23,878 bases of DNA from JBDRMV01 sp043825615 (GCA_043825615.1 JBDRRS010000025.1:1-23878), one strand, 5' to 3'; shown: positions 1 to 7,548, counted from the first letter of the stretch. A program made the numbers and translations. Notes: a model not told the origin generated them from the letters alone.

Positions 1-11
1 GCCATGTCCAT
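1..11 (-). CDS. 5' end of a leftward gene cut by the window edge
   Basis: Read on the minus strand, an AGGAGG box (positions 25-20) is followed after 8 nt by ATG GAC ATG GC, so a protein beginning Met-Asp-Met-Ala probably starts at position 11 and runs off the left edge. A second ATG at position 5 is in the same frame. Spacing and box are ideal for a start, but only three codons are visible, so the product cannot be named. It would be divergent to the thiamine genes. Confidence 0.4.
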
Positions 12-80
12 CTCCTTCACCTCCTGCTTTTATTGCCGGAGGTTATTTTAACTCTTCTGCCACAGCAGATATTCTGCTTC

Positions 81-139
81 GGTTAGGTTTTTAATGATTT
101 AACGGCTTTGCCTTGGGTTAGATTTTAGATGATTTAACG
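81..139. repeat. imperfect 24-bp direct repeat upstream of thiM
   Basis: Positions 81-104 and 116-139 match at 21 of 24 bases, with a 35-bp period; both end in GATGATTTAACG or AATGATTTAACG. The pair lies in the divergent intergenic region and could be paired regulator sites or a decayed repeat. No function can be assigned from sequence alone. Confidence 0.5.
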
Positions 140-169
140 CGCCGGCTTTTAATTTCTGATGAATTCATG

Positions 170-175
170 TATAAT
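170..175 (+). promoter_or_regulatory. possible -10 box for the thiM operon
   Basis: A perfect TATAAT lies 71 nt before the thiM ATG. No good -35 hexamer is present at the usual spacing (only TTTTAA-like sequence), so this is tentative. A short C5/G5 hairpin (193-197 with 206-210) lies in the leader. The conserved THI-box sequences of a TPP riboswitch, such as CTGAGA, are not seen. Confidence 0.3.
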
Positions 176-245
176 TCCACCTTGGACGTATTCCCCCGGG
201 CGAGAGGGGGATGGATACTTTGGAATTTATCATATCGGAGGTTGT

Positions 246-1034
246 ATGGAAATTTACGGGCTGCTGGAAAGGGTAAGAAAAGAAAAACCGCTGGTGCATC
301 ACCTGACCAACTGGGTTACGATTTACGACTGCGCGAATATCGTAAAGGTCTTCGGCGCATCTCCCGTGATGGCTCACGCAAAAGAGGAAGTCGCGGATAT
401 GGCGTCCATGGCGTCAGCGCTTGTACTGAATATCGGAACTCTGACGGGGGAATTTATTGAATCAATGAAAATTGCCGCAAAAGCCGCAAACAAAAAAGGC
501 ATTCCCGTCGTTCTGGACGTCTGCGGCGCAGGTGCGACGAAATTCAGGGATGAGAAGTCGCTTGAAATTTTAAATGAAACAAAGATAGACATAATAAAGG
601 GAAACTCTTCGGAGGTTGCGAGGATTGCCGGGGAAAGCGTTCGGACAAAAGGCGTTGATGCCCTTGAAGTGGGGCGCGACCTGACGGATATTGCAGAATC
701 GCTTGCGGAAAAAAGAAACTGCACGGTCGTAATCACGGGAAAAGAGGATATTATCTCCGATGGTAAAAAGCTGTATTCCGTTAAAAACGGCAGCGAAATG
801 CTCACGCACGTCGTCGGGACAGGCTGTATGGCAGCGTCGGTCATAGGAACTTTCGCGGCGGTAGAGAAAAATCTTGCGTTTGCTTCCGCCGCCGGTCTCT
901 GCTGTTTTGAAATCGCCTCCGAAATCGCCGCGGAAAAAAGCTCAGGGCCCGGAACTTTCAAGGAAAATTTGTTTGACGCTGTTTACAATCTGAACGCGAA
1001 ACAAATTGAAACCCGCCAAAGAATGAGAGAATGA
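246..1034 (+). CDS. thiM: hydroxyethylthiazole kinase ThiM
   Basis: ThiM phosphorylates 4-methyl-5-(2-hydroxyethyl)thiazole with ATP in the thiamine salvage pathway. The 262-residue protein has the family signatures: NWVTIYDCANIVKVFGASPVM near residues 22-42, NIGTL (62-66), DVCGAGAT (91-98), KGNSSE (about 119-124) and the nucleotide/anion-binding VVGTGC loop (about 189-194), whose Cys is the residue used in this ribokinase-fold family. The frame is open from an ATG at 159, but the ATG at 246 is chosen: it follows a GGAGG box (237-241) and gives normal family length, whereas the 29 upstream residues are not ThiM-like. Its stop overlaps the thiE start (ATGA), so the two are translationally coupled. 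ThiD, needed to make the pyrimidine partner, is not in the window. Confidence 0.95.
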   Translation: MEIYGLLERVRKEKPLVHHLTNWVTIYDCANIVKVFGASPVMAHAKEEVADMASMASALVLNIGTLTGEFIESMKIAAKAANKKGIPVVLDVCGAGATKFRDEKSLEILNETKIDIIKGNSSEVARIAGESVRTKGVDALEVGRDLTDIAESLAEKRNCTVVITGKEDIISDGKKLYSVKNGSEMLTHVVGTGCMAASVIGTFAAVEKNLAFASAAGLCCFEIASEIAAEKSSGPGTFKENLFDAVYNLNAKQIETRQRMRE

Positions 1035-1672
1035 TAAGAGGTTATTATTTTATAACAGATGAGGGTTTAAGCAGGGCGGGAAATGTCAGCGATGTGAAAA
1101 ATGCGGTGCAGGCGGGCGTTTCCGTCGTGCAGTTCCGCAGCAAAAAGGGAGACACGCGGGAACTTTTTGAGGAAGCCGTAAAACTCAGAAAAATCTGCAA
1201 AGAGATAATGTTCATTGTAAATGACAGGGTCGATATCGCGCTTGCGGCCGGCGCTGACGGCGTCCACCTCGGGCAGGAAGATATGCCGCCGGGTGTTGCG
1301 AGGGAACTTATCGGGCAGGATAAAATAATAGGCGTTACGGTTCATAATCTGAAAGAAGCCGCCGCGGCGCTTGACAGCGGCGCGGATTATCTCGGCGTCA
1401 GCCCGGTTTATTCTACGTCCACGAAGAAAGACGCAGGAGCGCCCTGCGGGGTCTCTCTGATAGAAGAGATAAAGAAAATTTCAAAAGTGCCGGTTGCCGC
1501 AATCGGCGGGATAACTCTTGAAAATGCGGGAGATGTCATAAGCGCGGGCGCCGACGCCGTGTGCGCAATTTCCGCCGTAGTGTCGGCTGGAAACGTGGAA
1601 AAACAGATAAAAAAATTCCAGTCGCTGTTTTCGGCAGTTGAAATGTTTGCAGTTTCGGAGAATTTGAAATAG
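1031..1672 (+). CDS. thiE: thiamine-phosphate synthase ThiE
   Basis: ThiE condenses hydroxymethylpyrimidine pyrophosphate with thiazole phosphate to give thiamine phosphate. The 213-residue TIM-barrel protein shows the expected landmarks: YYFITD at the N-terminus, VQFRSKKGD (33-41, the Q-x-R-x-K pyrophosphate site), VNDRVDIA (63-70), GVHLGQEDMP (77-86), GVSPVYSTSTK (122-132), and the phosphate-binding AIGGIT (157-162) with AGADAVCAISAV near 172-183. Length is normal for the family. It overlaps thiM by four bases, so the pair forms an operon joining salvaged thiazole to the pyrimidine moiety. The nucleoside kinase gene follows 10 nt later. Confidence 0.95.
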   Translation: MIRGYYFITDEGLSRAGNVSDVKNAVQAGVSVVQFRSKKGDTRELFEEAVKLRKICKEIMFIVNDRVDIALAAGADGVHLGQEDMPPGVARELIGQDKIIGVTVHNLKEAAAALDSGADYLGVSPVYSTSTKKDAGAPCGVSLIEEIKKISKVPVAAIGGITLENAGDVISAGADAVCAISAVVSAGNVEKQIKKFQSLFSAVEMFAVSENLK

Positions 1673-1682
1673 AATCCATATT

Positions 1683-3212
1683 GTGAAGTATCTGATGAAA
1701 AACGGTTCTGCCCTTGAAATTGAGTCGGGCAGCGTCAATTTCAACACGAAACACGGCGCGGAAATATACCGGCGGAGTTTATCTATTCTTCTTGAATGCG
1801 CCGTTTCCGAACTGTATCCGGAAATAAAAATACAGGTGGGTCAGACCCTGATGAGGGGATACTACTACGAGGTGAGCGGCGTCGAATCATTTCCCGAGAA
1901 CTTTATTGCTAAAGTGACGGAGCGGATGAGAATGATTGTGAGCGCCGACGAAAAATTCAACAGGGTGACGGTTACCCGCCGCCGGTTTCTGGACCTGTGC
2001 AGAAAATTTAACCGGCCCGACAAATATAAAGCGGTGTTTTATCTTCCGCGGCAGAAAATAGACCTTGTTTTTCTCAGGGATTTTTTTGATTTTGTCCTGG
2101 CGGAATGTCTCTCCCGCACGCGCTACCTGAAAACATTCCGGCTGATAAAGTATAACAAGGGTTTTATCGTGCAGTTTCCCGAACGGTGCGACATTTCGCG
2201 GCTTCCGAAAACCGGCGACAGGCAGAGAAAACTCTTCAGGGTTTATAAGGAAACAAGGGAGTGGGACAAAATCCTCGGAATACAGAATGCAGGTGACCTC
2301 AATCAGGCGGTGAAGGAAAAAACGGTATCGACCATAATAAAGGTTCAGGAGGCGTTCCACGAGAAGAAAATTGCCCTGATTGCCGATAAAATTAAGATGT
2401 TTTTCCCCGGGAAGAGAATAATATGCGTCGCCGGCCCGTCGTCTTCGGGAAAGACAACTTTTCTCAAGCGGCTCGGCGTGCAGATAAGGGCGACCGGTCT
2501 CGTCCCGGTGGAACTCTCGCTTGATAATTATTTTGTTTCGCGGGAGGAAACCCCGAAAACGCCCGACGGGGAGTACGATTACGAGTGTCTGGAAGCCGTT
2601 GACCTCAAATTTTTCAGGCAGCAGATAGACGCTCTGCTCTCCGGCAGGACAATAAGAGCGCCGGAGTTTAATTTCAGGAAAGGCGTCAGGGCAGCGACCG
2701 GTCAGAAAATTGAACCTCTCGTAAATTCGGTCATACTGATTGAGGGCATTCACGCGCTGAATCCGGCGGTATTGCCCCAGATAGACAGAAAACAGGAATT
2801 TAAAATTTTCGTCAGCGCCCTGACACAGCTCTGCATTGACAACGACAACAGAATTTTTACGTCCGACCTGCGTCTCGTAAGGAGAATCGTCAGGGATTAT
2901 AAATTCAGGGGCTACAGCGCCGCGGAATCAATAAAGAGGTTTCCGAAAGTCAGGGCAGGGGAAGACCGCTATATTTTTCCGTTCCAGGCCAGGAGCGACA
3001 TTTTTTTCAACTCGTCATTGATATACGAATATGCCGTGATTAAAAAGATGGTTGAAAAACTTCTTCGGCAGATTAAAAAGAGCGATGAAAGTTACTACGA
3101 GGCGCGCCGCCTTCTTTATTATCTGGGTTTTTTTCTTCCTGTCTCGCAGGAGGAAGTTCCGCAGAACTCAATTTTGAGAGAGTTCATCGGCGAAAGCAGT
3201 TTCCATTATTAG
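1683..3212 (+). CDS. nucleoside (uridine-like) kinase with N-terminal threonyl-tRNA-synthetase-like domain
   Basis: A 509-residue two-part protein. The C-terminal half is a uridine kinase/phosphoribulokinase-type P-loop kinase: Walker A GPSSSGKTT (251-259), SLDNYF (279-284), PEFNFRKGVR (327-336), EGIHALNP (354-361) and a lid-like RLVRRIVRDYKFRG (about 397-410). The N-terminal half resembles the second additional domain of threonyl-tRNA synthetase (YRRSLSILLECAVSELYP, then GYYYEV near 59-64), the arrangement known in Thermotoga- and Clostridium-type 'nucleoside kinases'. The preceding TGS domain usual in those proteins looks almost absent. The start is uncertain: GTG at 1683 or ATG at 1695, neither with a strong ribosome site, so coupling to thiE 10 nt upstream is likely. 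The phosphorylated nucleoside cannot be told from sequence. Confidence 0.85.
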   Translation: MKYLMKNGSALEIESGSVNFNTKHGAEIYRRSLSILLECAVSELYPEIKIQVGQTLMRGYYYEVSGVESFPENFIAKVTERMRMIVSADEKFNRVTVTRRRFLDLCRKFNRPDKYKAVFYLPRQKIDLVFLRDFFDFVLAECLSRTRYLKTFRLIKYNKGFIVQFPERCDISRLPKTGDRQRKLFRVYKETREWDKILGIQNAGDLNQAVKEKTVSTIIKVQEAFHEKKIALIADKIKMFFPGKRIICVAGPSSSGKTTFLKRLGVQIRATGLVPVELSLDNYFVSREETPKTPDGEYDYECLEAVDLKFFRQQIDALLSGRTIRAPEFNFRKGVRAATGQKIEPLVNSVILIEGIHALNPAVLPQIDRKQEFKIFVSALTQLCIDNDNRIFTSDLRLVRRIVRDYKFRGYSAAESIKRFPKVRAGEDRYIFPFQARSDIFFNSSLIYEYAVIKKMVEKLLRQIKKSDESYYEARRLLYYLGFFLPVSQEEVPQNSILREFIGESSFHY

Positions 3213-3243
3213 TGGGGACGGTGCTTTACAATATGACATTTTC

Positions 3244-3340
3244 GTAAATACTGCGTGAAAAGTAGTGCGAGGATTTAGCCTCGCTGATGGTAAAGCGACC
3301 TTAAAAGGTTGCACTACATAATGCTAAAGGCAGTATTTAC
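3244..3340. repeat. 97-bp nested palindromic element (branched hairpin)
   Basis: The outer arms are a perfect 11-bp inverted repeat, GTAAATACTGC (3244-3254) with 3330-3340. Inside is a perfect 7-bp pair GTAGTGC (3262-3268) with 3311-3317. Two further hairpins lie within: GCGAGG/CCTCGC near 3267-3284 and GCGACC/GGTTGC near 3295-3312 (one G-U pair). The fold is a stem carrying an internal multi-way junction. It sits between convergent genes, and its right arm supplies the stop codon of the leftward gene at 3337. It could be a MITE/REP-like mobile palindrome, a bidirectional terminator or a structured RNA; the design favours a dispersed palindromic repeat. Confidence 0.75.
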
Positions 3341-3789
3341 TCTGCGTCTTTTTTGAAGCGTTTTCTTTTGCCTTTTTGCCCCTCTTCCCTTTTCCCTCTT
3401 CTTTCTTTTGCTTTTTCTCCGATTTTTTTCTTACATTCATTCCATTTTTTTAATTGCTCGCCGGTCAGCACTTTTTCTATTTGCCCGTCGCCGGCTTTCC
3501 GTATCTCTTGTATTTTTCCACGGAAAGTTTTTCTCTCGGCTTCGATTTTGGCGCTGCCTTCTTTGAATATTTCGGAAATTTGTTTTTGCTGTTCTTCAGA
3601 GAGGTTAAGTTCTTTTGTTAATCTTTCGATGCGCTTCGGCCGGCGCGTTTCTTTCTTTTTATCCATTTTTTCCATTCTGCTGTTTTTCTTCATGCCATAC
3701 TCGCACTCTTGTCCGTCATAAGCCCGAGCCGCCATTCCTGCGGTCAGGAGCAGACAGCCGACCCCCAGCCCTTTTAAAATTTCTTTCAT
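3337..3789 (-). CDS. small exported Spy/CpxP-like (LTxxQ motif) protein
   Basis: A 150-residue protein with a Sec signal peptide (MKEILKG, a hydrophobic core, and a likely cut after ARA before YDGQ). The mature part is very basic and charged. It contains an LTxxQ-like pair of helices, LTKELNLSEEQQKQISEIF and later LTGEQLKKWNECKKK, as in periplasmic Spy/CpxP-type chaperone or metal-sensing proteins. It ends in a Lys/Arg-rich tail. The ATG at 3789 is preferred over the one at 3801 because GGAGG (3799-3795) lies 5 nt before it. Family membership rests on the repeated LTxxQ pattern only; the basic tail is unusual. It is convergent with the kinase gene. Confidence 0.6.
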   Translation of the reverse strand: MKEILKGLGVGCLLLTAGMAARAYDGQECEYGMKKNSRMEKMDKKKETRRPKRIERLTKELNLSEEQQKQISEIFKEGSAKIEAERKTFRGKIQEIRKAGDGQIEKVLTGEQLKKWNECKKKIGEKAKERRGKREEGQKGKRKRFKKDAE

Positions 3790-3873
3790 AAACGCCTCCA
3801 TTTTTTAGTGTTTTGTTATTCTACACAGTTAGACGTTCGGTTGCTTTAAAAAGTTACAGATTTCGGGTGCATT

Positions 3874-3882
3874 TGGTATAAT
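3874..3882 (+). promoter_or_regulatory. extended -10 promoter for the BtrH_N-type gene
   Basis: TGGTATAAT is a perfect TGnTATAAT extended -10 element. The -35 region is poor (GTTACA at 3853-3858), which extended -10 promoters tolerate. Transcription would start near 3889, close to the ATG at 3891 of a short upstream reading frame. Confidence 0.6.
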
Positions 3883-3890
3883 AGCGGCAA

Positions 3891-3932
3891 ATGGACGCCA
3901 CCCCCAACGGGGCAAGCCTCCCGCCGCCCTGA
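3891..3932 (+). CDS. possible 13-codon leader peptide ending in Pro-Pro-Pro-stop
   Basis: ATG GAC GCC ACC ... CCG CCG CCC TGA encodes MDATPNGASLPPP. Its ATG falls about where transcription from the promoter at 3874-3882 should begin, so it would be read as a near-leaderless message. Its TGA ends 2 nt before the AAGGA box of the next gene. A triple-proline end can stall ribosomes lacking EF-P, so it might couple or attenuate the downstream gene. It may equally be chance; no homologue is available to test. Confidence 0.22.
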   Translation: MDATPNGASLPPP

Positions 3933-3944
3933 TAAGGAAAAAGA

Positions 3945-5111
3945 ATGGATGAGAAAGAAACGCTGGTTGTAAAGGATTTTAAATTCTTCGGCGGGAAACA
4001 CTGCCAGACCGCCGCCCTGAAAAACATTCTGGACTATCGCGGTCTGCATTTTACCGAGGAGTTGCTGCTCGGTCTCGGCGGCGGCATCGGATTCATATAC
4101 TGGTTCAGTAAAAAGATGCCGTTTCCTTTTATCGGAGGCAGGAATTCAAAGGTTGACGAGTTCGTTCTTAAAATCTGCTCCCGCATCGGCGCGTCGGCGG
4201 TTATTTCCAAAACGTCAAGCGAAAAGAAAGCGCACGGAGAATTGAAAGAAGCGCTTCGCAGGGATGAGCCGGCTTATCTTTTTGCGGATATGGCTTATCT
4301 GCCGTATTTTGAGGCGCCGGAGGAAACGCACTTCGGCGGGCACACGGTTGCCGTCTTCGGCGTGGATGAGAAGACGAATAAGGTCTTTATTTCCGACAGG
4401 GGAAGGAAGCGGGTAACGGTCAGTGTTGATGACTTGAAAAAAGCGAGGGGCTCAAAGTTCCCGCCGTTTCCGTCGGAAAACAAGATGCTGAAAATGAAAT
4501 GCCCTTCAAAACAGGGAAATCTCAAAAAAGGCATTGAAGAGTCGGCGGTGGAGTGCTGTTTGAGCATGATGAAGCCGCCGATAAGGAACTTCGGCCTTGC
4601 GGGGATGGAGAAATGGAGCGCTCAGGTGCTCGGGTGGCAGAAGCAGTTCAAAGGTATGAATCTGCTGGGCTGTCTGCTGAACACCTTTATTTACATTGAA
4701 ATAGGGGGCACCGGCGGTAGCGCGTTCAGGCCTATGTATGCGCAATTTTTGAGAGAAGCGGCCCCCGTGGTAAAAAAACGGGGGTTTATGAAAGCGGCGG
4801 ATTTGTTTGAGGAGTCAGGTCGGGCGTGGAGTGAAATTGCGGCCGCGGCGCTTCCGGATGATGAGCCCCCGCTCGGAAGGATAAGGGGATTGATGTTTGA
4901 AAAGAATAATCTTTTTGAAAATATGCCCGAAGGATATTTGGAAAGAATGGCCGCCATAAAAGATGAGATGAATATGCTGGTTAAAAAGGCGCTCGGGAAA
5001 CTGTCCGGCGGAAACGTCTCTTTTTTGCTGAGAAATATGAAACGGAAGATTTTAAAATGCCGCGAAATGGAAAAGAAAGCGTTTCAAGAGTTAAGTGAAA
5101 ATGTTTTTTAG
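3945..5111 (+). CDS. BtrH_N / DUF4872 family protein (papain-like acyltransferase fold)
   Basis: A 388-residue soluble protein. The N-terminal part matches the butirosin-biosynthesis protein H N-terminal domain: GGKHCQTAALKNIL with Cys20, a glycine-rich LGLGGGIGFIYW, GGHTVAVFGVDE with His133, and FISDRG with Asp151. This gives a plausible Cys-His-Asp set like that of C39-type folds. The C-terminal half, from about residue 190, is helical and resembles the DUF4872 partner domain. In butirosin synthesis BtrH transfers an acyl chain from a carrier protein to the aminoglycoside, but no carrier protein or biosynthetic partners are present here, so the substrate is unknown. AAGGA (3934-3938) sits 6 nt before the ATG. 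Confidence 0.75.
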   Translation: MDEKETLVVKDFKFFGGKHCQTAALKNILDYRGLHFTEELLLGLGGGIGFIYWFSKKMPFPFIGGRNSKVDEFVLKICSRIGASAVISKTSSEKKAHGELKEALRRDEPAYLFADMAYLPYFEAPEETHFGGHTVAVFGVDEKTNKVFISDRGRKRVTVSVDDLKKARGSKFPPFPSENKMLKMKCPSKQGNLKKGIEESAVECCLSMMKPPIRNFGLAGMEKWSAQVLGWQKQFKGMNLLGCLLNTFIYIEIGGTGGSAFRPMYAQFLREAAPVVKKRGFMKAADLFEESGRAWSEIAAAALPDDEPPLGRIRGLMFEKNNLFENMPEGYLERMAAIKDEMNMLVKKALGKLSGGNVSFLLRNMKRKILKCREMEKKAFQELSENVF

Positions 5112-5138
5112 CCCGCCGCGAGGGATTTTTTTTCATCA

Positions 5139-5167
5139 TTGTTGTTAGGCAGTCCATTAGGTAAAAT
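5139..5167 (+). promoter_or_regulatory. possible promoter of the exported TPR gene
   Basis: TTGTTG (5139-5144), 17 nt, then TAAAAT (5162-5167), 25 nt before the start codon. The -10 is good and the -35 weak. A T8 run just upstream (about 5126-5133), after a short C3/G3 stem, may end the preceding transcript. Confidence 0.35.
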
Positions 5168-5192
5168 GAAAGTATTGATGAGGAGGGTAATG

Positions 5193-5795
5193 ATGAAAAG
5201 ATTTGTAACGGTTCTTTTGTGTCTGGTTTTTGCCGGCGGTGTTTTTTGGAATGTCTCTGCGGAAAGTCTGGGCGTCGGCGTTGCGGAGCCCGAGGTAAAA
5301 AAAGAAGATGCGGGCGCGGCTCCCGAAGAAAAAGTGGCAGCGACGGAGGAAAAAGATGCTCCTGCTGCGGAAGAAACTTTAGAAGATGCCGCCTGTTGTC
5401 CGGCGTCAAACGGGTGCGAAGCAGCAGCCGCCTACTTAAAGGCGGCGAGTTACGCGGAGAATAATTTGCCGGAGGCGGCGGAGAAGGCGTTCGGGGAGAT
5501 AATAGAAAAATATCCCGGCACGTGGTGGGCGGAAATTTCCTGCGTCAAACTGTCAAAAATGAAGTTGAAGGCGGGGAAAAATGAAGAGGGGATTAAACTG
5601 CTTGAAGATTTTTCCGCAAGGTATCCGGGAAGTTTACTGGCTGAGAAATCGGAATTTAATCTCTGCGTGGCGTATGTTCTGAATAAGGATGATGAAAAAG
5701 CCGCGGAACGTCTGGAGAAGTTTATTGCCGGGTATCCGTCGAGCGAGAATTTTGCAGAGGCGAAAAAACTGCTGAAAAAAGTTCAAAAGAAGTAA
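5193..5795 (+). CDS. exported TPR-like repeat protein
   Basis: A 200-residue protein beginning MKRFVTVLLCLVFAGGVFW with probable signal-peptidase cleavage after VSA. A low-complexity Glu/Ala/Lys linker follows (about residues 27-65), then a CCPASNGC segment. Three TPR-like helical repeats come next, each ending in a tyrosine-proline turn (EKYPG, ARYPG, AGYPS), as in YbgF/BamD-type periplasmic TPR proteins. It probably acts as a periplasmic scaffold; no partner is visible. ATG 5193 is favoured because AGGAGG (5181-5186) lies 6 nt upstream; the adjacent ATG at 5190 is also possible. The two neighbouring Cys could form a disulfide. Confidence 0.75.
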   Translation: MKRFVTVLLCLVFAGGVFWNVSAESLGVGVAEPEVKKEDAGAAPEEKVAATEEKDAPAAEETLEDAACCPASNGCEAAAAYLKAASYAENNLPEAAEKAFGEIIEKYPGTWWAEISCVKLSKMKLKAGKNEEGIKLLEDFSARYPGSLLAEKSEFNLCVAYVLNKDDEKAAERLEKFIAGYPSSENFAEAKKLLKKVQKK

Positions 5796-5922
5796 ACCCC
5801 GCCGGTGCGGACAAATAGGCCGCATCGCTTGCGGCGGAGTAAAAGTGTCCCCGCTGGCAAAACCGCGGGCAATTTGGTTGCTTCCGCCGGCAGATTAGGG
5901 GTAAATGCTCGGTCAACCCCCG
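5796..5922. other. non-coding stretch with GC-rich hairpins
   Basis: No gene is seen. GCCGCA (5819-5824) pairs perfectly with TGCGGC (5830-5835). A looser outer pairing of GCGGACA (about 5807-5813) with TGTCCCCGC is possible. No T-run follows, so it is not a classical terminator. It abuts the dispersed repeat beginning at 5923. Confidence 0.4.
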
Positions 5923-5994
5923 TGTCATTGCGAGGAGCGGAGCGACGAAGCAATCTCGAGATTGCCACGCTCCCTTTGGTCGCTCGCAATGACA
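5923..5994. repeat. dispersed palindromic repeat, GTCATTGCGAG family (copy 1)
   Basis: The terminal arms TGTCATTGCGAG (5923-5934) and CTCGCAATGACA (5983-5994) are a perfect 12-bp inverted repeat. Inside are AGCGAC/GTCGCT (5941-5946 with 5979-5984) and the perfect palindrome CAATCTCGAGATTG (5951-5964). A second copy in the opposite orientation is at 15405-15490. Such REP-like units are usually intergenic and spread by a transposase acting in trans; no such gene is in the window. Confidence 0.85.
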
Positions 5995-6045
5995 GAAGGG
6001 TGTTAAGCGGTCAATGAATGAATATTTACGATTAGGGAGGAATGG

Positions 6046-7548
6046 ATGGCTGATTATTTCGGTGAAGTTCCCCGCGCCCAGTGGAAAACAAAGACGGGTT
6101 TTATCCTGGCGGCGATGGGTTCGGCAATCGGCCTCGGCAACATATGGCGGTTCTCGTATCTCTGCTACGATAACGGCGGCGGGGCTTTTCTTGTGCCTTA
6201 TTTTATTGCGCTGTTCATTGTCGGGATTCCTCTTATGATTCTGGAATTTGCGCTCGGCCACAGGGAGAAGGGTTCCGCCCCTTTGAGTTTCCGCAGGGTT
6301 GCCCCGTCGTGGGAATGGGTAGGCTGGTGGTCGGTTATTTTCGTGATGTTCGGCATCGTGATGTATTACTCGGTGATAATTTCGTGGTGCCTGAACTATC
6401 TTTTTTATTCCTTTAACCTTTCGTGGGGCGCCGACCCGAATGCCTTCTTTTTTGAAAAGTTTCTCGCTCTGACATCCGGCCCGGGGCAGATAGGAGATGT
6501 CCGCACGCCCATTGTGATCGGGCTTTTTTTCATCTGGTTTTTTAACTGGGTAATTGTTTACGGCGGGGTGGAGAAAGGAATTGAACGGGCGAACAAAATT
6601 CTGATGCCTCTTCTTTTCGCAATGACGGTAATTCTGGTCGTGTGGGCGGTGAACCTCCCTGGAGCGAGGGGCGGCATTGTCAAGTATCTGAAGCCGGATT
6701 TTTTGCTGCTCAGGAGCCCGAAGGTCTGGATTGCCGCCTTTTCGCAGATATTTTTCTCGCTGTCGCTTGGTTTCGGAATAATGATTGCCTACGCTTCGTA
6801 TCTTCCGCGCAAAACCGACCTTACGGGAAGCGCGATACTCATCAGTGTCGGAAACTGTGTTTATTCGCTGGTCGCCGGCTTTGCCGTCTGGGGAACGCTC
6901 GGGTATATGGCGCACATCAAGAATGTCCCGGTTGAGAAGGTTGTAAACCAGTCGATAGGGCTTGCTTTTGTCGCTTACCCGCAGGCAATTTCGCTGATTC
7001 CGTCTTTTGCGCGCCTTTTCGGGGTTCTGTTTTTCGGGATTCTCGTTTTTGCAGGGCTTTCCTCGTCAATTTCAATTCTTGAGGCGTTCACTTCCGCCGT
7101 GATTGACAAGTTTCGTTACAAAAGGAGGCCGGTGGTTTCCGTTCTGTGTCTTTTCGGTTTTTTGGGAGGAATGCTTTTTACGACGGGAGCGGGTCTCCAC
7201 TGGCTGGACATCGTTGACCATTTCCTTAACAGTTACGGCCTTATCACCGTCGGAATTATAGAGTGCCTGCTGATCGGCTGGTTCTTCAAGGCGCAGAAGC
7301 TGCGGAGTCATATAAACGATGTTTCCGTCACACAGCTCGGCCCGTGGTGGGATTTTTCAATAAAAGTCCTGACGCCCGCCGTTCTGCTGGTGATTCTGAT
7401 ATCAAGTATTTACGGCGAGTTTGCGCAGGCATACGGGGGGTATTCCGTAACCTCGCTGATTCTTCTCGGGCGCGACTGGCTTCTGGCGACGCTCGTTGCG
7501 GCTGTTATAATAGCGTATTACCCCTGGAAGCAGAAAGCGTCCTCGTGA
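6046..7548 (+). CDS. neurotransmitter:sodium symporter (NSS/SNF) family transporter
   Basis: A 500-residue polytopic membrane protein of the LeuT-fold NSS family, which imports amino acids or related amines with Na+. The diagnostic unwound TM1 segment GSAIGLGNIWRFSYLC (25-40) is followed by NGGGAFLVPYF (43-53) and the TM2 PLMILEFALGH motif with its conserved Glu67. About 11-12 hydrophobic segments are visible. AGGGAGG (6034-6040) lies 5 nt before ATG 6046. An out-of-frame ATG at 6042 opens only a three-codon frame. The substrate cannot be predicted. An SPFH gene follows after 34 nt and is probably co-transcribed. Confidence 0.93.
   Translation: MADYFGEVPRAQWKTKTGFILAAMGSAIGLGNIWRFSYLCYDNGGGAFLVPYFIALFIVGIPLMILEFALGHREKGSAPLSFRRVAPSWEWVGWWSVIFVMFGIVMYYSVIISWCLNYLFYSFNLSWGADPNAFFFEKFLALTSGPGQIGDVRTPIVIGLFFIWFFNWVIVYGGVEKGIERANKILMPLLFAMTVILVVWAVNLPGARGGIVKYLKPDFLLLRSPKVWIAAFSQIFFSLSLGFGIMIAYASYLPRKTDLTGSAILISVGNCVYSLVAGFAVWGTLGYMAHIKNVPVEKVVNQSIGLAFVAYPQAISLIPSFARLFGVLFFGILVFAGLSSSISILEAFTSAVIDKFRYKRRPVVSVLCLFGFLGGMLFTTGAGLHWLDIVDHFLNSYGLITVGIIECLLIGWFFKAQKLRSHINDVSVTQLGPWWDFSIKVLTPAVLLVILISSIYGEFAQAYGGYSVTSLILLGRDWLLATLVAAVIIAYYPWKQKASS

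Noticed and set aside
1..245. TPP riboswitch before thiM
   Set aside because: No CTGAGA or the other conserved THI-box segments in the leader on the plus strand; only a short C/G hairpin is present.
159..245. Longer thiM start at the ATG at 159
   Set aside because: The 29 extra residues look unlike ThiM, the ATG lies upstream of the TATAAT box at 170-175, and a GGAGG site marks the ATG at 246.
3945..5111. Butirosin-like biosynthetic gene cluster
   Set aside because: Only the BtrH_N-type gene is present; flanking genes are unrelated transport and periplasmic functions.
5722..6915. Long leftward open frame (397 codons) over the symporter gene
   Set aside because: It is antisense to a clear NSS transporter, crosses a palindromic repeat, and its product shows no domain or membrane pattern.
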